Of a stretch of DNA of 64,000 bases, positions 21,401 to 28,934 are shown piece by piece. The notes beneath the pieces are model-generated. The model did no database searches. It had not been told where the DNA came from and worked only from the letters and a program-made list of their open reading frames with translations. Position numbers and translations under genes: made by a program. The stretch is from Liolophura sinensis (taxonomy: Eukaryota; Mollusca; Polyplacophora; Chitonida; Chitonidae). The stretch is taken from positions 5,145,991 through 5,209,990 of the forward strand of contig NC_088297.1 in NCBI RefSeq assembly GCF_032854445.1. Reading direction: 5' to 3'. Numbering within the stretch: position 1 is the first letter of the stretch; the number at the start of each line of letters is the position of its first letter.

Positions 21401-23710
21401 ATACCCTGTAGAGTAATAAAATATCGGTCAAATCGACCATTAATGATTCTGTATCTTCCAAGTCACCTTCGACAATGGCATACCCTGTAGAGTAATAAAA
21501 TGTCGGTCAAATCGACCATTAATAATTCTCTACCTTCCAAATCACCTTCGACAATGGCATAACCTGTAGAGTAATAAAATGTCGGTCAAATCGACCATTA
21601 ATGATTCTCTATCTTCCAAATCACCTTCGACAATGGCAAACCCTGTAGAGTAATAAAATGTCGGTCAAATCGACCATTAATGATTCTCTATCTTCCAAAT
21701 CACCTTCGACAATGGCTTACCCTGTAGAGTAATAAAATGTCGGTCAAATCGACCATTAATGATTCTGTATCTTCCAAGTCACCTTCGACAATGGCATACC
21801 CTGTAGAGTAATAAAATATCGGTCAAATCGACCATTAATGATTCTGTATCTTCCAAGTCACCTTCGACAATGGCATACCCTGTAGAGTAATAAAATGTCG
21901 GTCAAATCGACCATTAATAATTCTCTACCTTCCAAATCACCTTCGACAATGGCATAACCTGTAGAGTAATAAAATGTCGGTCAAATCGACCATTAATGAT
22001 TCTCTATCTTCCAAATCACCTTCGACAATGGCAAACCCTGTAGAGTAATAAAATGTCGGTCAAATCGACCATTAATGATTCTGTATCTTCCAAATCACCT
22101 TCGACAATGGCTTACCCTGTAGAGTAATAAAATGTCGGTCAAATCGACCATTAATGATTCTGTATCTTCTAAATCACCTTCGACAATGGCATACCCTGTA
22201 GAGTAATAAAATGTCGGTCAAATCGACCATTAATGATTCTGTATCTTCTAAATCACCTTCGACAATGGCATACCCTGTAGAGTAATAAAATGTCGGTCAA
22301 ATCGACCATTAATGATTCTCTATCTTCCAAATCACCTTCGACAATGGCATACCCTGTAGAGTAATAAAATGCCGGTCAAATCGACCATTAATGATTCTCT
22401 ATCTTCCAAATCACCTTCGATAATGGCATACCCTGTAGAGTAATAAAATATCGGTCAAATCGAGCATTATTGTTCTGTGGGACAAAGGTGACAGTACGGC
22501 CTGTACAACGTTTTACCAAATTTTCGTCCTCTACCGCGGTGACCCATATACCCATTACGCATGTGACGACAGGGGAAGGGTTGGGGGAGGAGTTGTGGGG
22601 GGGGGGGGGGGGGGGTTAGCACCTGGTTCGAACGACTTAGCCAGCAAACCGTTAACAATTTTTACAAGAAAACAAAAAAATTATAAAGAACTAAAATTTG
22701 TCACAGCCAATTATAGTTTTGGTCACTAGAAAACGCATAAAACGCACGTACGACTTCCGGCTACCACGGCTTCCGGGGGCTAAGCGGCCCCTGAACCTCC
22801 ATTACTGGACCGGGATATATATGGTATTTCCACTACTTTCATCCCCTACCACAAATCAAGTGTCACTCTGTCGCCTCTGAACGTTTGCTAGCCTGGTGAG
22901 TCGTGTGTGGAGCTCAAACAATAGCATTTTTTCTTGCTGAAAAGCGTCCAGAACGCCTCTCCAGCCCTATAGGATCTCCAAACTTGCCAGTATCAACCTC
23001 TTCTCCTGCCTTCTTCTTTGCCATAGGTTCATATACTTTGACGACTTTCTTCCGTTTTCAGCACGGCAGTTGTTCACAAAACAGCCTGATTTAAATTTGG
23101 TCATCGCGAATGGAAAAGACTGCATCATTCATTCCAAATTATCCAGTCACATTCTTTGTTTAAACCCAAATTAAGGGAATATCTCCTCAACCAAACCATT
23201 TGAAACTAATACTTGATATGTACTGGAAAGACAATTTACTTCACACTTTCGAAAATGTGCACTATGCTATTCAGCACTATTGTCTATTGATATACCAATA
23301 TTTCAATGGGATAGAACACATCCATTGGACTTTATTCCGGCCATCTTTGTACTTAAAATCAACACTTACTCGTTGTCTTGTTGTCTTCTAATTTATGGCG
23401 AATAAACAAACAAACTTCCGGGAACTTACAATATTATAGTCAACAAATGATCACACGTCACCAGTGAAATCCGGCCTCTTGTCAATATGCCTTAGTTAGG
23501 GCCTTATTCCAAATCTTCATGTATATTTTATAACCTACCTTCTTTTTTCAACTCCATAGCTTGGGCGCTGAAACCGTTCCTCGCCACGCCGACCGCCAGG
23601 AACGTCCGGTCCATAGCCAAGGCCCTCAAGACAGAACCCCCCTGACGCCCAGTGGCCCCGAACACCACCACCCTCTTCCTCCTGCCCTCTTTAGACGCTC
23701 CACAGCCCAT
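15147..23710 (-). CDS. NMRAL1: NmrA-like family domain-containing protein 1 (NADPH sensor), six coding exons, complete
   Basis: The family (vertebrate HSCARG/NMRAL1) has an atypical short-chain-dehydrogenase Rossmann fold that binds NADP(H) and senses cellular redox state. Coding exons, in transcript order, are 23710-23539, 21168-21041, 19567-19417, 17759-17664, 17430-17237 and 15335-15147. All have AG/GT borders and matching phases (1,0,1,1,0), giving 309 aa against 299 in human. Residues 14-17 (VVVF) precede the dinucleotide loop GATGRQG at 18-24. An arginine in VARN (R44) aligns with the human NADPH-binding arginine. FIVTSYWD and the C-terminal MFAFYKFGRPFRD also match the family. The chosen start has an A at -3 and a G at +4; an in-frame ATG 14 codons upstream (23752) is possible. 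With the downstream start the protein begins MGCGASK, a candidate N-myristoylation signal. Intron 1 holds the 79-bp acceptor array. Confidence 0.95.
15395..15452. repeat. (TA)n microsatellite, about 58 bp
   Basis: An uninterrupted TA dinucleotide run lies in the last NMRAL1 intron, immediately beside a MITE whose family targets TA. Confidence 0.98.
15451..15688 (+). mobile_element. MITE of the Tc1/mariner/IS630 type carrying a transposase N-terminus relic
   Basis: The ends are inverted repeats of about 29 bp with one mismatch: CAGGGTGTCTCAGAAGTCGT plus GCACCATCC on the left, and the complement of CAGGGTGTCCCAGAAGTCGT plus GCACCATCC on the right. Flanking TA bases fit the TA target of this superfamily. 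Inside, from 15553, a frame starts MANKLTVQERVELVFMFGRD and continues with SVAQAFNLN, resembling the helix-turn-helix start of such transposases. The rest of a transposase is absent. It is an internal-deletion derivative needing a transposase in trans. Confidence 0.85.
15860..16850. other. Part of NMRAL1 intron 5, nothing recognised
   Basis: AT-rich intronic sequence with poly-A/T tracts. An 80-codon frame at 16560-16802 has no recognisable similarity. Confidence 0.5.
16855..16915 (-). mobile_element. 3' fragment of the tRNA-headed SINE
   Basis: ATTTATTTATTTGATTGG, AGAGTATTTCACTTATACGA and CGGTATGCAC represent the tail and 3' module of the SINE with an internal deletion. It lies in NMRAL1 intron 5. 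Confidence 0.85.
17237..17430 (-). CDS. NMRAL1: NMRAL1 coding exon 5
   Basis: The acceptor is ATTTACCAG. The exon encodes AYPMGDVPLHGIAVEDIGK followed by a segment ending KHMAPKVFCDPQ, and ends CCCAG|GTACCC in phase 0. PMGDVPLHGIAVEDIG aligns with PTGDVPMDGMSVSDLG of human NMRAL1. The intron to exon 4 is only 233 bp. Confidence 0.95.
17548..17640 (+). repeat. Dispersed repeat, family R1, copy 2 (fragment)
   Basis: It contains AACACAGCATTGAGAATAG, CACGTCTAATAAACTGTAAT and ACCTAATTCTGCGTAAG in the same order as the copy at 6290-6530. It abuts NMRAL1 exon 4. Confidence 0.6.
17664..17759 (-). CDS. NMRAL1: NMRAL1 coding exon 4
   Basis: The acceptor is TTTGTACAG. The exon encodes EINYTVIRLPYFFDNLLSMI and KPHKLRDGHFAIG, ending CCATAG|GTGAGT. 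The exon is 96 bp with symmetric phase 1, so it could be skipped without a frameshift. The LPYFFDNLL segment aligns with LPCYFENLL of the human protein. Confidence 0.95.
18425..18580 (+). repeat. Dispersed repeat, family R3, copy 2
   Basis: AATATTCGGAAATGTCGTC, GCTCCCAATTCGAGCTCTCT and TAGCTTAAAGCCA match the copy at 13432-13610 in order. It lies in NMRAL1 intron 3 (between exons 3 and 4). Confidence 0.55.
18905..19145. repeat. 28-29-bp tandem repeat, about 8 copies
   Basis: The unit CAAAATGTATTTTCCAAAGC followed by GTTTTCCT repeats with small indels. Related words (AAATGTATTTCCTGAAGTG) continue as far as 19410, right up to NMRAL1 exon 3. Three overlapping plus-strand frames here are repeat translations. 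Confidence 0.9.
19417..19567 (-). CDS. NMRAL1: NMRAL1 coding exon 3
   Basis: It begins GGTAAGAACGCC after the acceptor CGCCCAG and ends AAACCAG|GTAAAG in phase 1. It encodes GKNAVDCAIACGVQHILYSG (aligning with the human segment ending in YVVYSG) and a lysine-rich EEYLKKKKPG. A SINE with target-site duplication sits 43 bp upstream of its acceptor (see 19624-19772). Confidence 0.95.
19624..19772 (-). mobile_element. 5'-truncated SINE with 14-bp target-site duplication, beside NMRAL1 exon 3
   Basis: The conserved 3' module is intact, but the tRNA head is missing. Identical flanks CGTAAGCATCAGTA at 19610-19623 and 19773-19786 define the insertion. On the gene's strand the element lies upstream of the exon 3 acceptor, and the flanking duplication comes within 43 bp of it. 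Confidence 0.95.
20150..20335 (+). repeat. Dispersed repeat, family R1, copy 3
   Basis: CTAAATTCTGCTTAAGG, GACGTAAATTGATAAGAGGC, TTTCACCTGTAATATG and TCTCTGGTTTTATTG follow the order of the copy at 6290-6530. It lies in NMRAL1 intron 2. Confidence 0.6.
20565..20725 (+). mobile_element. Second SINE family with (ACTC)n tail, 5'-truncated
   Basis: It contains AGCCGTGGAAATCCATCCTG, ATGACTGAAAAATTGTC and ACGACGTTAAACCCCAAGCA, then ACTCACTCACCCACTCACTC. The same 3' sequence and tail end the longer copy at 56785-57064. It lies in NMRAL1 intron 2. Confidence 0.8.
21041..21168 (-). CDS. NMRAL1: NMRAL1 coding exon 2 (its 5' part was amplified into the adjacent array)
   Basis: The acceptor is ACTCTACAG and the exon encodes YAIVEGDLEDTESLMELL and GAYGCFIVTSYWDHF, ending CAACAG|GTAAGT in phase 0. 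The first 47-48 bases of this exon together with 31-32 bases of upstream intron form the 79-bp unit that is repeated 16 more times upstream (21200-22475). Only this copy continues into the full exon and its donor. Confidence 0.95.
21121..22477 (-). repeat. 79-bp tandem array built from an NMRAL1 splice acceptor and exon start, 17 acceptor copies
   Basis: On the minus strand each unit reads ATTTTATTACTCTACAG, then the exon words GGTATGCCATTGTCGAAGG and TGATTTGGAAGATACAGAAT, then CATTAATGGTCGATTTGACC. Acceptor positions run from 21168 to 22432 in steps of exactly 79 bp (16 intervals), with no indels. The lowest copy (21121-21168) is part of the real exon 2. Copies 4-8 and 9-13 carry the same sequence of five variants, so a 395-bp block was itself duplicated. 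The right end decays at about 22477. Since 79 is not a multiple of 3, reading from an upstream acceptor into the next copy meets a TGA. Confidence 0.97.
22480..23538. other. Distal part of NMRAL1 intron 1
   Basis: A G-run near 22597-22614 is the only low-complexity feature. Short frames here (for example 22698-22880 and 22903-23094) show no recognisable similarity. No further exon with matching phase was seen. Confidence 0.5.
23539..23710 (-). CDS. NMRAL1: NMRAL1 coding exon 1 (dinucleotide-binding loop)
   Basis: It encodes residues 1-57 plus one base: the N-terminal MGCGASK, a basic stretch GRRKR, the first beta strand VVVF and the GATGRQGG loop. It ends AAAGAAG|GTAGGT in phase 1. The exon is GC-rich compared with flanking DNA. 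The start could alternatively be the in-frame ATG at 23752, which has a weaker initiation context. Confidence 0.93.
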
Positions 23711-23752
23711 TTCAATGTCACTCAGACAGACGTACCCTTCATCAGACTGCAT

Positions 23753-24428
23753 TACCTCACTTCCTTATAGATGTAACAGTCGACCCGACGTCTTACTCGA
23801 CACCGTCGACGATTCGCGGAAAATCATATTTTAACATGCAATAAATGGAATGAAATCAAAGGTACGCGTTTGCAACAACTGCGCCCTTCTTTGGCTGGTT
23901 ATTCCTGACAAAACTGGTGCATAATGAATGCTGTGTCCGTTTTCTGATGACGTCCTGAAACAAGGTTTAAATCATATAGGTATTATACGCACAACAGTGG
24001 CATGCGACCGGGTACACCGTTAAAGCCTTTCCTGTGGTCACTTTTTACTCGTTTATTGTGTAGTGACAGGCTGAAATGTTTCGCATGCAGTGTTTCCATA
24101 CCCTGTTTGTGACATGCTCCCGTGCTCCAGGGACCTGTAAGAGCCTAACACCTTCGGTTAAGCGGATTGTACGCTGAATCGCGAGAGCCGATAATCCCGG
24201 CCTTATTCCTCAGATGTTAAGCATTGAACTCAGGCGTAACACTTTCTGTCGATCTTTAGATTTACGACACAGCCCAATGGAGCGTTGAAGTAACAAAGCT
24301 GGATTTGTGTTCAGTAATATATGAAATTAGTGGGATTACGGCCTCGTAATATCGGGGTGTATAGAACCTATATTCGTAAAAGCTTTGTTGTTAAAGGAGT
24401 ACACTGAAAAAGACAAGTATTTAGAATT
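23753..24428. other. Upstream region of NMRAL1
   Basis: This is 5' to the NMRAL1 start on the minus strand and presumably contains its promoter and any 5' UTR. The 23760-23830 stretch is CpG-rich. No TATA box at a convincing position and no other gene were recognised. Confidence 0.4.
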
Positions 24429-24478
24429 TATTTATTTATTTATTTGATTGGTGTTTTAAGCCGTACTCAAGAATATTT
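24429..24478 (-). mobile_element. Short 3' fragment of the tRNA-headed SINE
   Basis: TTTATTTATTTGATTGGTG, TTTTAAGCCGTACTCAAGAA and TATT are the tail and outermost 3' module. The rest is absent, and an inverted-repeat element begins right after. Confidence 0.85.
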
Positions 24479-24489
24479 ATTTAACATTT

Positions 24490-24980
24490 AAATATCTCTT
24501 TGCAACAGATAATGATCGTGCTTAATGTTTAATTGTAACATGTTTAATATTTAAACACTTAAACATGTTTATTCAACAACTGATAATAAGACCGCTTTAT
24601 AATGTTGATCATATATATCACTCCATTTAAGCAATAAAACGGGTTTGCTACATAAATTATTGCATTTATACAATAAATGTGAGTGTTTAAAAATACTTCA
24701 TGTATTTATAAAATGAATCAATATATTTATGAAACATACGCGTGTATTTGAAATATAAGCACACCTTGAACATGTTAAAAGTAAGCAGTGTATTATAGTG
24801 TGTTCACGTGTTACCGTTCAAAATACTTCATGAACTGCCTAAAACGTGTAAGAGGGATCAAATTATAACCTTTGGAAACTTTGGAATTATTTTAACGCTC
24901 TGATTGGTATAGGCACAAGTCCGATATTGACTGAAAGGCATTAACTTGTTAACCACGTTTATTATCTGTTGCAAAGATAT
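24490..24980. mobile_element. Candidate palindromic MITE, about 490 bp
   Basis: The left end reads ATATCTCTTTGCAACAGATA followed by ATGATCGTG. The right end, complemented, reads ATATCTTTGCAACAGATAAT followed by AAACGTG. Similarity continues weakly inward (GCTTAATGTTTAATTG against GGTTAACAAGTTAATG). The interior is very AT-rich and noncoding. No clear target-site duplication was identified. Confidence 0.65.
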
Positions 24981-25184
24981 GACTGAATGACAAACATTTG
25001 TTTTGTTCAGTGTAGAACATGCGCTGACTAACTTACAGACTCAATCAAAGATGAACAGACTATATGGTTGTGACACTAAAGCAAGCTCTTCGGGATGGTG
25101 TTCTCAAAACCATCGTGTGATACGGTTAGTATACTGGAGAATAAATTCAGTCAGTCAGTCTAGACAAATTGGCGAAACAGCTTT

Positions 25185-25305
25185 ATCTTTAACCCTAAGT
25201 GAGGCAAACTCAGAAGAGGCCTTATTTCACCTTTTACGTTTGACCATTTGGTCTCATACTCCCTGCCGTCGCTGCTCTGGTTTTACTCTCTGTGCTATAC
25301 GTCTT
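25185..25305 (+). repeat. Dispersed repeat, family R1, copy 4 (fragment)
   Basis: AGAAGAGGCCTTATTTCACC, TTTTACGTTTGACCATTTGG and GCTGCTCTGGTTTTACTCTC match the 3' half of the family in order. Confidence 0.55.
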
Positions 25306-26120
25306 TAGTTATATTATCATCTATATCAATGATCAACTGCTTTGATCTATATACTCTTGTGTCCATGATACAAATTTGAAATACATCGTTTCCCCCCTCG
25401 TTTATCTATCCTCTACAAGCGTACCTGTTCATTGAGTGAACGTTTAAATACATACAAAATATATTACTGTTTTAACAGTTATAGTTCTAATGGCACCACA
25501 GAGGTAGCGTCGCGCTGAAGCTCACTTACAGATCACATATGCAAATAAGGTTGTGGCTGGTCGCTTTACTCAATGATCCATACATGAAGACGGCGCGAAC
25601 TCAAATCCGACACTTTCCTGTTTGAGGCTATACTTGGATGACTTATAAAGGTATGGAAAATATAAAGTGCCAGTAAATTGCTTAAGTCAGAGGTTTGTTT
25701 GTGTGTGCTCAGGATGGAATATTTCTCGACAAAACTTAATCAAACGCTTCATAAATGTATAGTATTATGTGGCTTAAGCACAACACCTTTACTTGAGCAA
25801 AATAACTCAAAAAGTTTCCTCAAACAGGACTCTAACGAATGTACTCTAACGTCATGTCAGGCCGGTGCTTACAAGACTCGCGGACTCGATGTAAGACAGG
25901 CTGATACACCGTTCCATGTTAATTTTCTACATGTTTCTGACACGTTCATAAGCAGGCTATTGTTCCCAGTGATATCCCTGCACCATGTGTGCTACCCCGA
26001 CACGAAGAGGCCGGGCCTATACGTCAAATTTCGAGCGCTCCCATAGCAACTACATGTACCGTATCGAGTGTGTGGAAACGATATTTTGCCGTATCACATG
26101 GGTAGGCACTTGATACGAGT

Positions 26121-26149
26121 TCTGATTGGAGGATATCTGACCAATCAGA
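26121..26149. promoter_or_regulatory. Inverted pair of CCAAT boxes
   Basis: TCTGATTGG at 26121-26129 and CCAATCAGA at 26141-26149 are perfect 9-bp inverted repeats with an 11-bp spacer. The core matches the NF-Y site on both strands. It lies about 240 bp downstream of the membrane-protein stop codon, so a regulatory role is speculative. Confidence 0.35.
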
Positions 26150-26280
26150 TCGGGTTCGAAATAACTTGCAGGATATAGTAGTCTCTTTGAAATTACTAGT
26201 GATGTCAACAATTTAGAATTAAACTGCACTACGAAAAAAGAAGAGTCACTTGAAATAAATTAAAAAAAAAATATATGAAC

Positions 26281-26286
26281 TTTATT
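26281..26286 (-). terminator. Polyadenylation signal of the membrane-protein gene
   Basis: AATAAA on the minus strand, about 105 bp after the stop codon at 26390, at a plausible distance for a short 3' UTR. Confidence 0.7.
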
Positions 26287-26389
26287 GCAGTTTTTATCAT
26301 TAAGGACAGTGTTAGTAATACAAAAAGCAGTCAATATTCTGAAGATTTTTCCAAATTTTGTGACGGCAGTTAACAATTAATAACCTGTA

Positions 26390-27510
26390 TTAATATCCTT
26401 GGACAAATGCATCTGTGAAACTTTTAATGTGTTGGCTTACAGTTCTTAACGGATTAAAGGAATGTTCACACGATGAGCAGCCGTGGTCACTGGTGGGGCC
26501 GCAGGTGAGGCACGCTGGGCACACTGGTATCGGGGGCAGTGGTGTCGGTGGGGCTCCGCGGAGCTTGATCTCGTATCGGTAGCTGAACCAGCTCACGAAA
26601 ATAATCAAAGTCAAAACTACCAGAAAGACGTCGATGAAAATTCGCTGATATTTCGACAGCCTCTGTATTAGTCTGTCATTGGCCGTTACGACCTTTTCCG
26701 GAAGTAGTGACCTCATTTTATCTAAAGCTAGGCTCAACTTCTGTTCGACCCCCCTCATCTGGCGTTTGACGTCAGAAGTACCGAGAGACATCGTCTGCTC
26801 CAGCTGGCTTTTGTACCTTTCTGCTCGCACATCGTACGGATTGAACATGGCTGTGGACTCAAGCGTGCTATTCGAGGCTTCCTTGTGAGGCTGCGCGGCT
26901 TTCCAATCCGCGAGGCTTGTTCCTCTACGAATATGACTCCAACTGGATTCGCTACGTGGGTTAGCAATGTGACTCCACCTGTTACCTGTCTGACTCCAAC
27001 TGACGGAAGCCGAGTTGCGTTCCGTCTCTGCGCGACTGGTCTCGCTTTCGAGTCCATTGTTCGGGCTGCCATTAGGCCTACGTGATTCGCAATGTTCCCT
27101 TTTCGTTGTCTGCTTTGGGTTTGTAGACCCAGTTTTGGCAGCTTCTCGGGATTTCTGTCCACCACTGGTTTTGCCCAAGCAATCACACTTGTACCACCCA
27201 GTGCGATTTAACTTGAAAAGTGAGAAACCTCTCTGGTCTTTGGGAAGCCTGTAGCGGCTAGTGCTATTGTCAGGTTTTCGAGGCTCCTTTCCAATTGTCT
27301 CCGTCTTCCCACGTGTCTTCCTCTGATCACTGATCGACACCACTTTCTGTCTCTCCTCTTCACTCATCCCTACGGCCGCGATCTGACTCCTCCTCGGGTC
27401 AAGAATCCGATCCTCGATTCTCGTCTGACTTATCTCCCTTGACGAATGGGACGTGCCAACGCTGCTTTGGCTCGGCGAGCCCCCGAGCTGACGAACGTCG
27501 AGTAACGATG
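26390..27510 (-). CDS. Membrane-protein gene, coding exon 2 (coiled coil, membrane helix, Cys-rich tail)
   Basis: The acceptor TTTACTTCCAG precedes CATCGTTACTC. The frame is open for 373 codons including the stop at 26390-26392. An internal ATG at 27367 (MSEEERQ) would be picked as a start by simple frame calling, but the open frame, the acceptor and the phase-matched upstream exon all argue that translation begins further upstream. Confidence 0.85.
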
Positions 27511-28831
27511 CTGGAAGTAAATGGCTGAATCATTGAACATGAAAGGAAATATGTAGAGAGAGTTAACTGAAAATATATTTGTTCACTTCATCTGTGGCTT
27601 TGCAGTGGTGGATAAACACTGGAGTTTACATGATCAATAAATTAAGCATCTTTACATTTTACTCTTTCGGTCAGTATGTCCTACGCAGTTTATTTTGCAG
27701 CTAAATTCTCTTTAAATGCCTATGACGAACCAATTAACTTACCAATATCCGGTACAATTTAACAGCAGATAATCGAACATCTTTATTGAGGATTCATTGT
27801 CCCGCAAAACCTTGTACCGTCCAGCCATATCTGGAGTTCAGGTCTGGCAGCAACCTGAGTTTCCTCCCACCATAATTCTGGCCGCCGTCGTATAAGTGAA
27901 ATATTCTTGAGTACGGCGTAAAACGCCAATCAAATGAATAAATCAAATATATCTGGTGTCCAGAAAATAAAACGTTTAAAATACAAGTACAGGAAATAGT
28001 AGCGATCGATTACCCCACTGCCTTCATACTACTCACAGCACATGCGCCACTCTAGTCCACGCTCGCTTTACAACACTGCCACCACTAAACAAGTTTGACC
28101 TTTGAATTCCGCGCGAGGCGTGGCCTACATACATGTGTCACAACCATAATGTCCTCGTGCGAACCTATAATCAGAGTTCTTCAATAAAATTATTTCAAGT
28201 GTCGGCTTCGGCCATGTTGTGCACACTTTACATTAAGAGAATACGTATGCACGAAGCATTTAATAACACAGGCAAAGGTTGAGACAATGTTTTTGTTTAT
28301 TTGTTGCCTTCTAACCGTGACCCCAGTGACCTTGACGTTTTTCTGCAAAAAATTAAATTTGGCAGTAGATGCAGAAATGTAAAGCAAGCGTGGAGAGCGG
28401 CTCATGAGCTGTACTGTAAGGAATTCTAATTCGCTTGTAGCTACATGACATGCGCTCAGACGTCTTCCGGGTCCATGTTGTGAGCAAGCCCACGTTCGGG
28501 AACCAATGAGCCAAAGAGGAGTAACTTCATCATTATTTTGTAGCGATGTGTGTTTGTCACTGATTTTTCAACATTTTCAATGATTACACATTTAGTCTCT
28601 CCATTGAGTAACGCGATATCAAATGAGATTCTGCGAGAGTATAAAGGAGCATAATTCCGTGTGAGATCGCCGTTTACCTTTCGACGTCTCGCCGGAAGGA
28701 GGTCCAGCCCAGGGCACTGCGCCGGTCAAGATGTTCTCTGCTAGCTCTATTTCCTCCTGCCGAGATCGCGATATTGGAATTCCCAAACCTCTCAAAGGTT
28801 CCAGGTATTTTCGCCAGGGACGCTCGTCCAT
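26390..28831 (-). CDS. Unrecognised single-pass transmembrane protein with coiled coil, two coding exons, 424 aa
   Basis: Coding exons are 28831-28678 and 27510-26390. The join TCGAAAG|GTAAAC to TTACTTCCAG is in phase and keeps one open frame. Residues 1-95 are polar and arginine-rich. Residues 100-280 are highly polar and low in hydrophobics, with repeated WSH and serine/asparagine runs. Residues 284-339 have coiled-coil character (RAERYKSQLEQT, GVEQKLSLALDKM). A hydrophobic helix at about 342-362 (IFIDVFLVVLTLIIFVSWF) is followed by basic residues, a proline-rich linker and five cysteines within 18 residues. The last residues are FVQGY. The layout, a long soluble N-terminus then coiled coil, membrane helix and about 60 residues beyond, suggests an organelle or nuclear-envelope membrane anchor, but that is only inference from shape. 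The upstream acceptor TTTTTCCAG, 5 bp before the ATG, implies a noncoding 5' exon. Confidence 0.8.
27815..27950 (+). mobile_element. 5'-truncated SINE in the membrane-protein intron
   Basis: CAGCAACCTGAGTTTCCTCC, CATAATTCTGGCCGCCGTCG and GAGTACGGCGTAAAACGCC precede CAATCAAATGAATAAATC. The tRNA head is absent. The element is antisense to the host gene. Confidence 0.9.
28678..28831 (-). CDS. Membrane-protein gene, coding exon 1
   Basis: The ATG (ACACCATGGAC, good initiation context) encodes MDERPWRKYLEPLRGLG and a glutamate-rich helix RQEEIELAENILTG, and ends ACGTCGAAAG|GTAAAC in phase 1. The exon begins 5 bp before the ATG after the acceptor TTTTTCCAG. No known domain was recognised. Confidence 0.78.
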
Positions 28832-28934
28832 GGTGTCTGGAAAAACGAGAGAGATTAGAATGTGGTAAATGACACATGCTTTTGATACAGTTCAGCCAAA
28901 TAATTAGCATGACAGATCAATATCAACATTACAT

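Larger units (their letters stand above)
24985..26260. other. Intergenic interval between NMRAL1 and the membrane-protein gene
   Basis: It includes an R1 repeat fragment (25185-25305) and a 122-codon plus-strand frame (25678-26046) without recognisable similarity. A short CpG-rich patch at 25850-26100 is followed by a dyad of CCAAT boxes at 26121-26149. No gene can be supported. Confidence 0.4.

Noticed and set aside
25678-26046. 122-codon plus-strand frame
   Set aside because: No domain, poor composition for coding and no splice context. Kept only as unassigned.
26755-27186. 143-codon minus-strand frame overlapping the membrane-protein exon
   Set aside because: It is in another frame of a clearly coding exon that has matching splice phases.
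27367-27367. ATG at 27367 as the start of a 325-aa intronless protein
   Set aside because: The frame is open upstream to an acceptor at 27511 and joins in phase to another exon, so this is probably an internal methionine.
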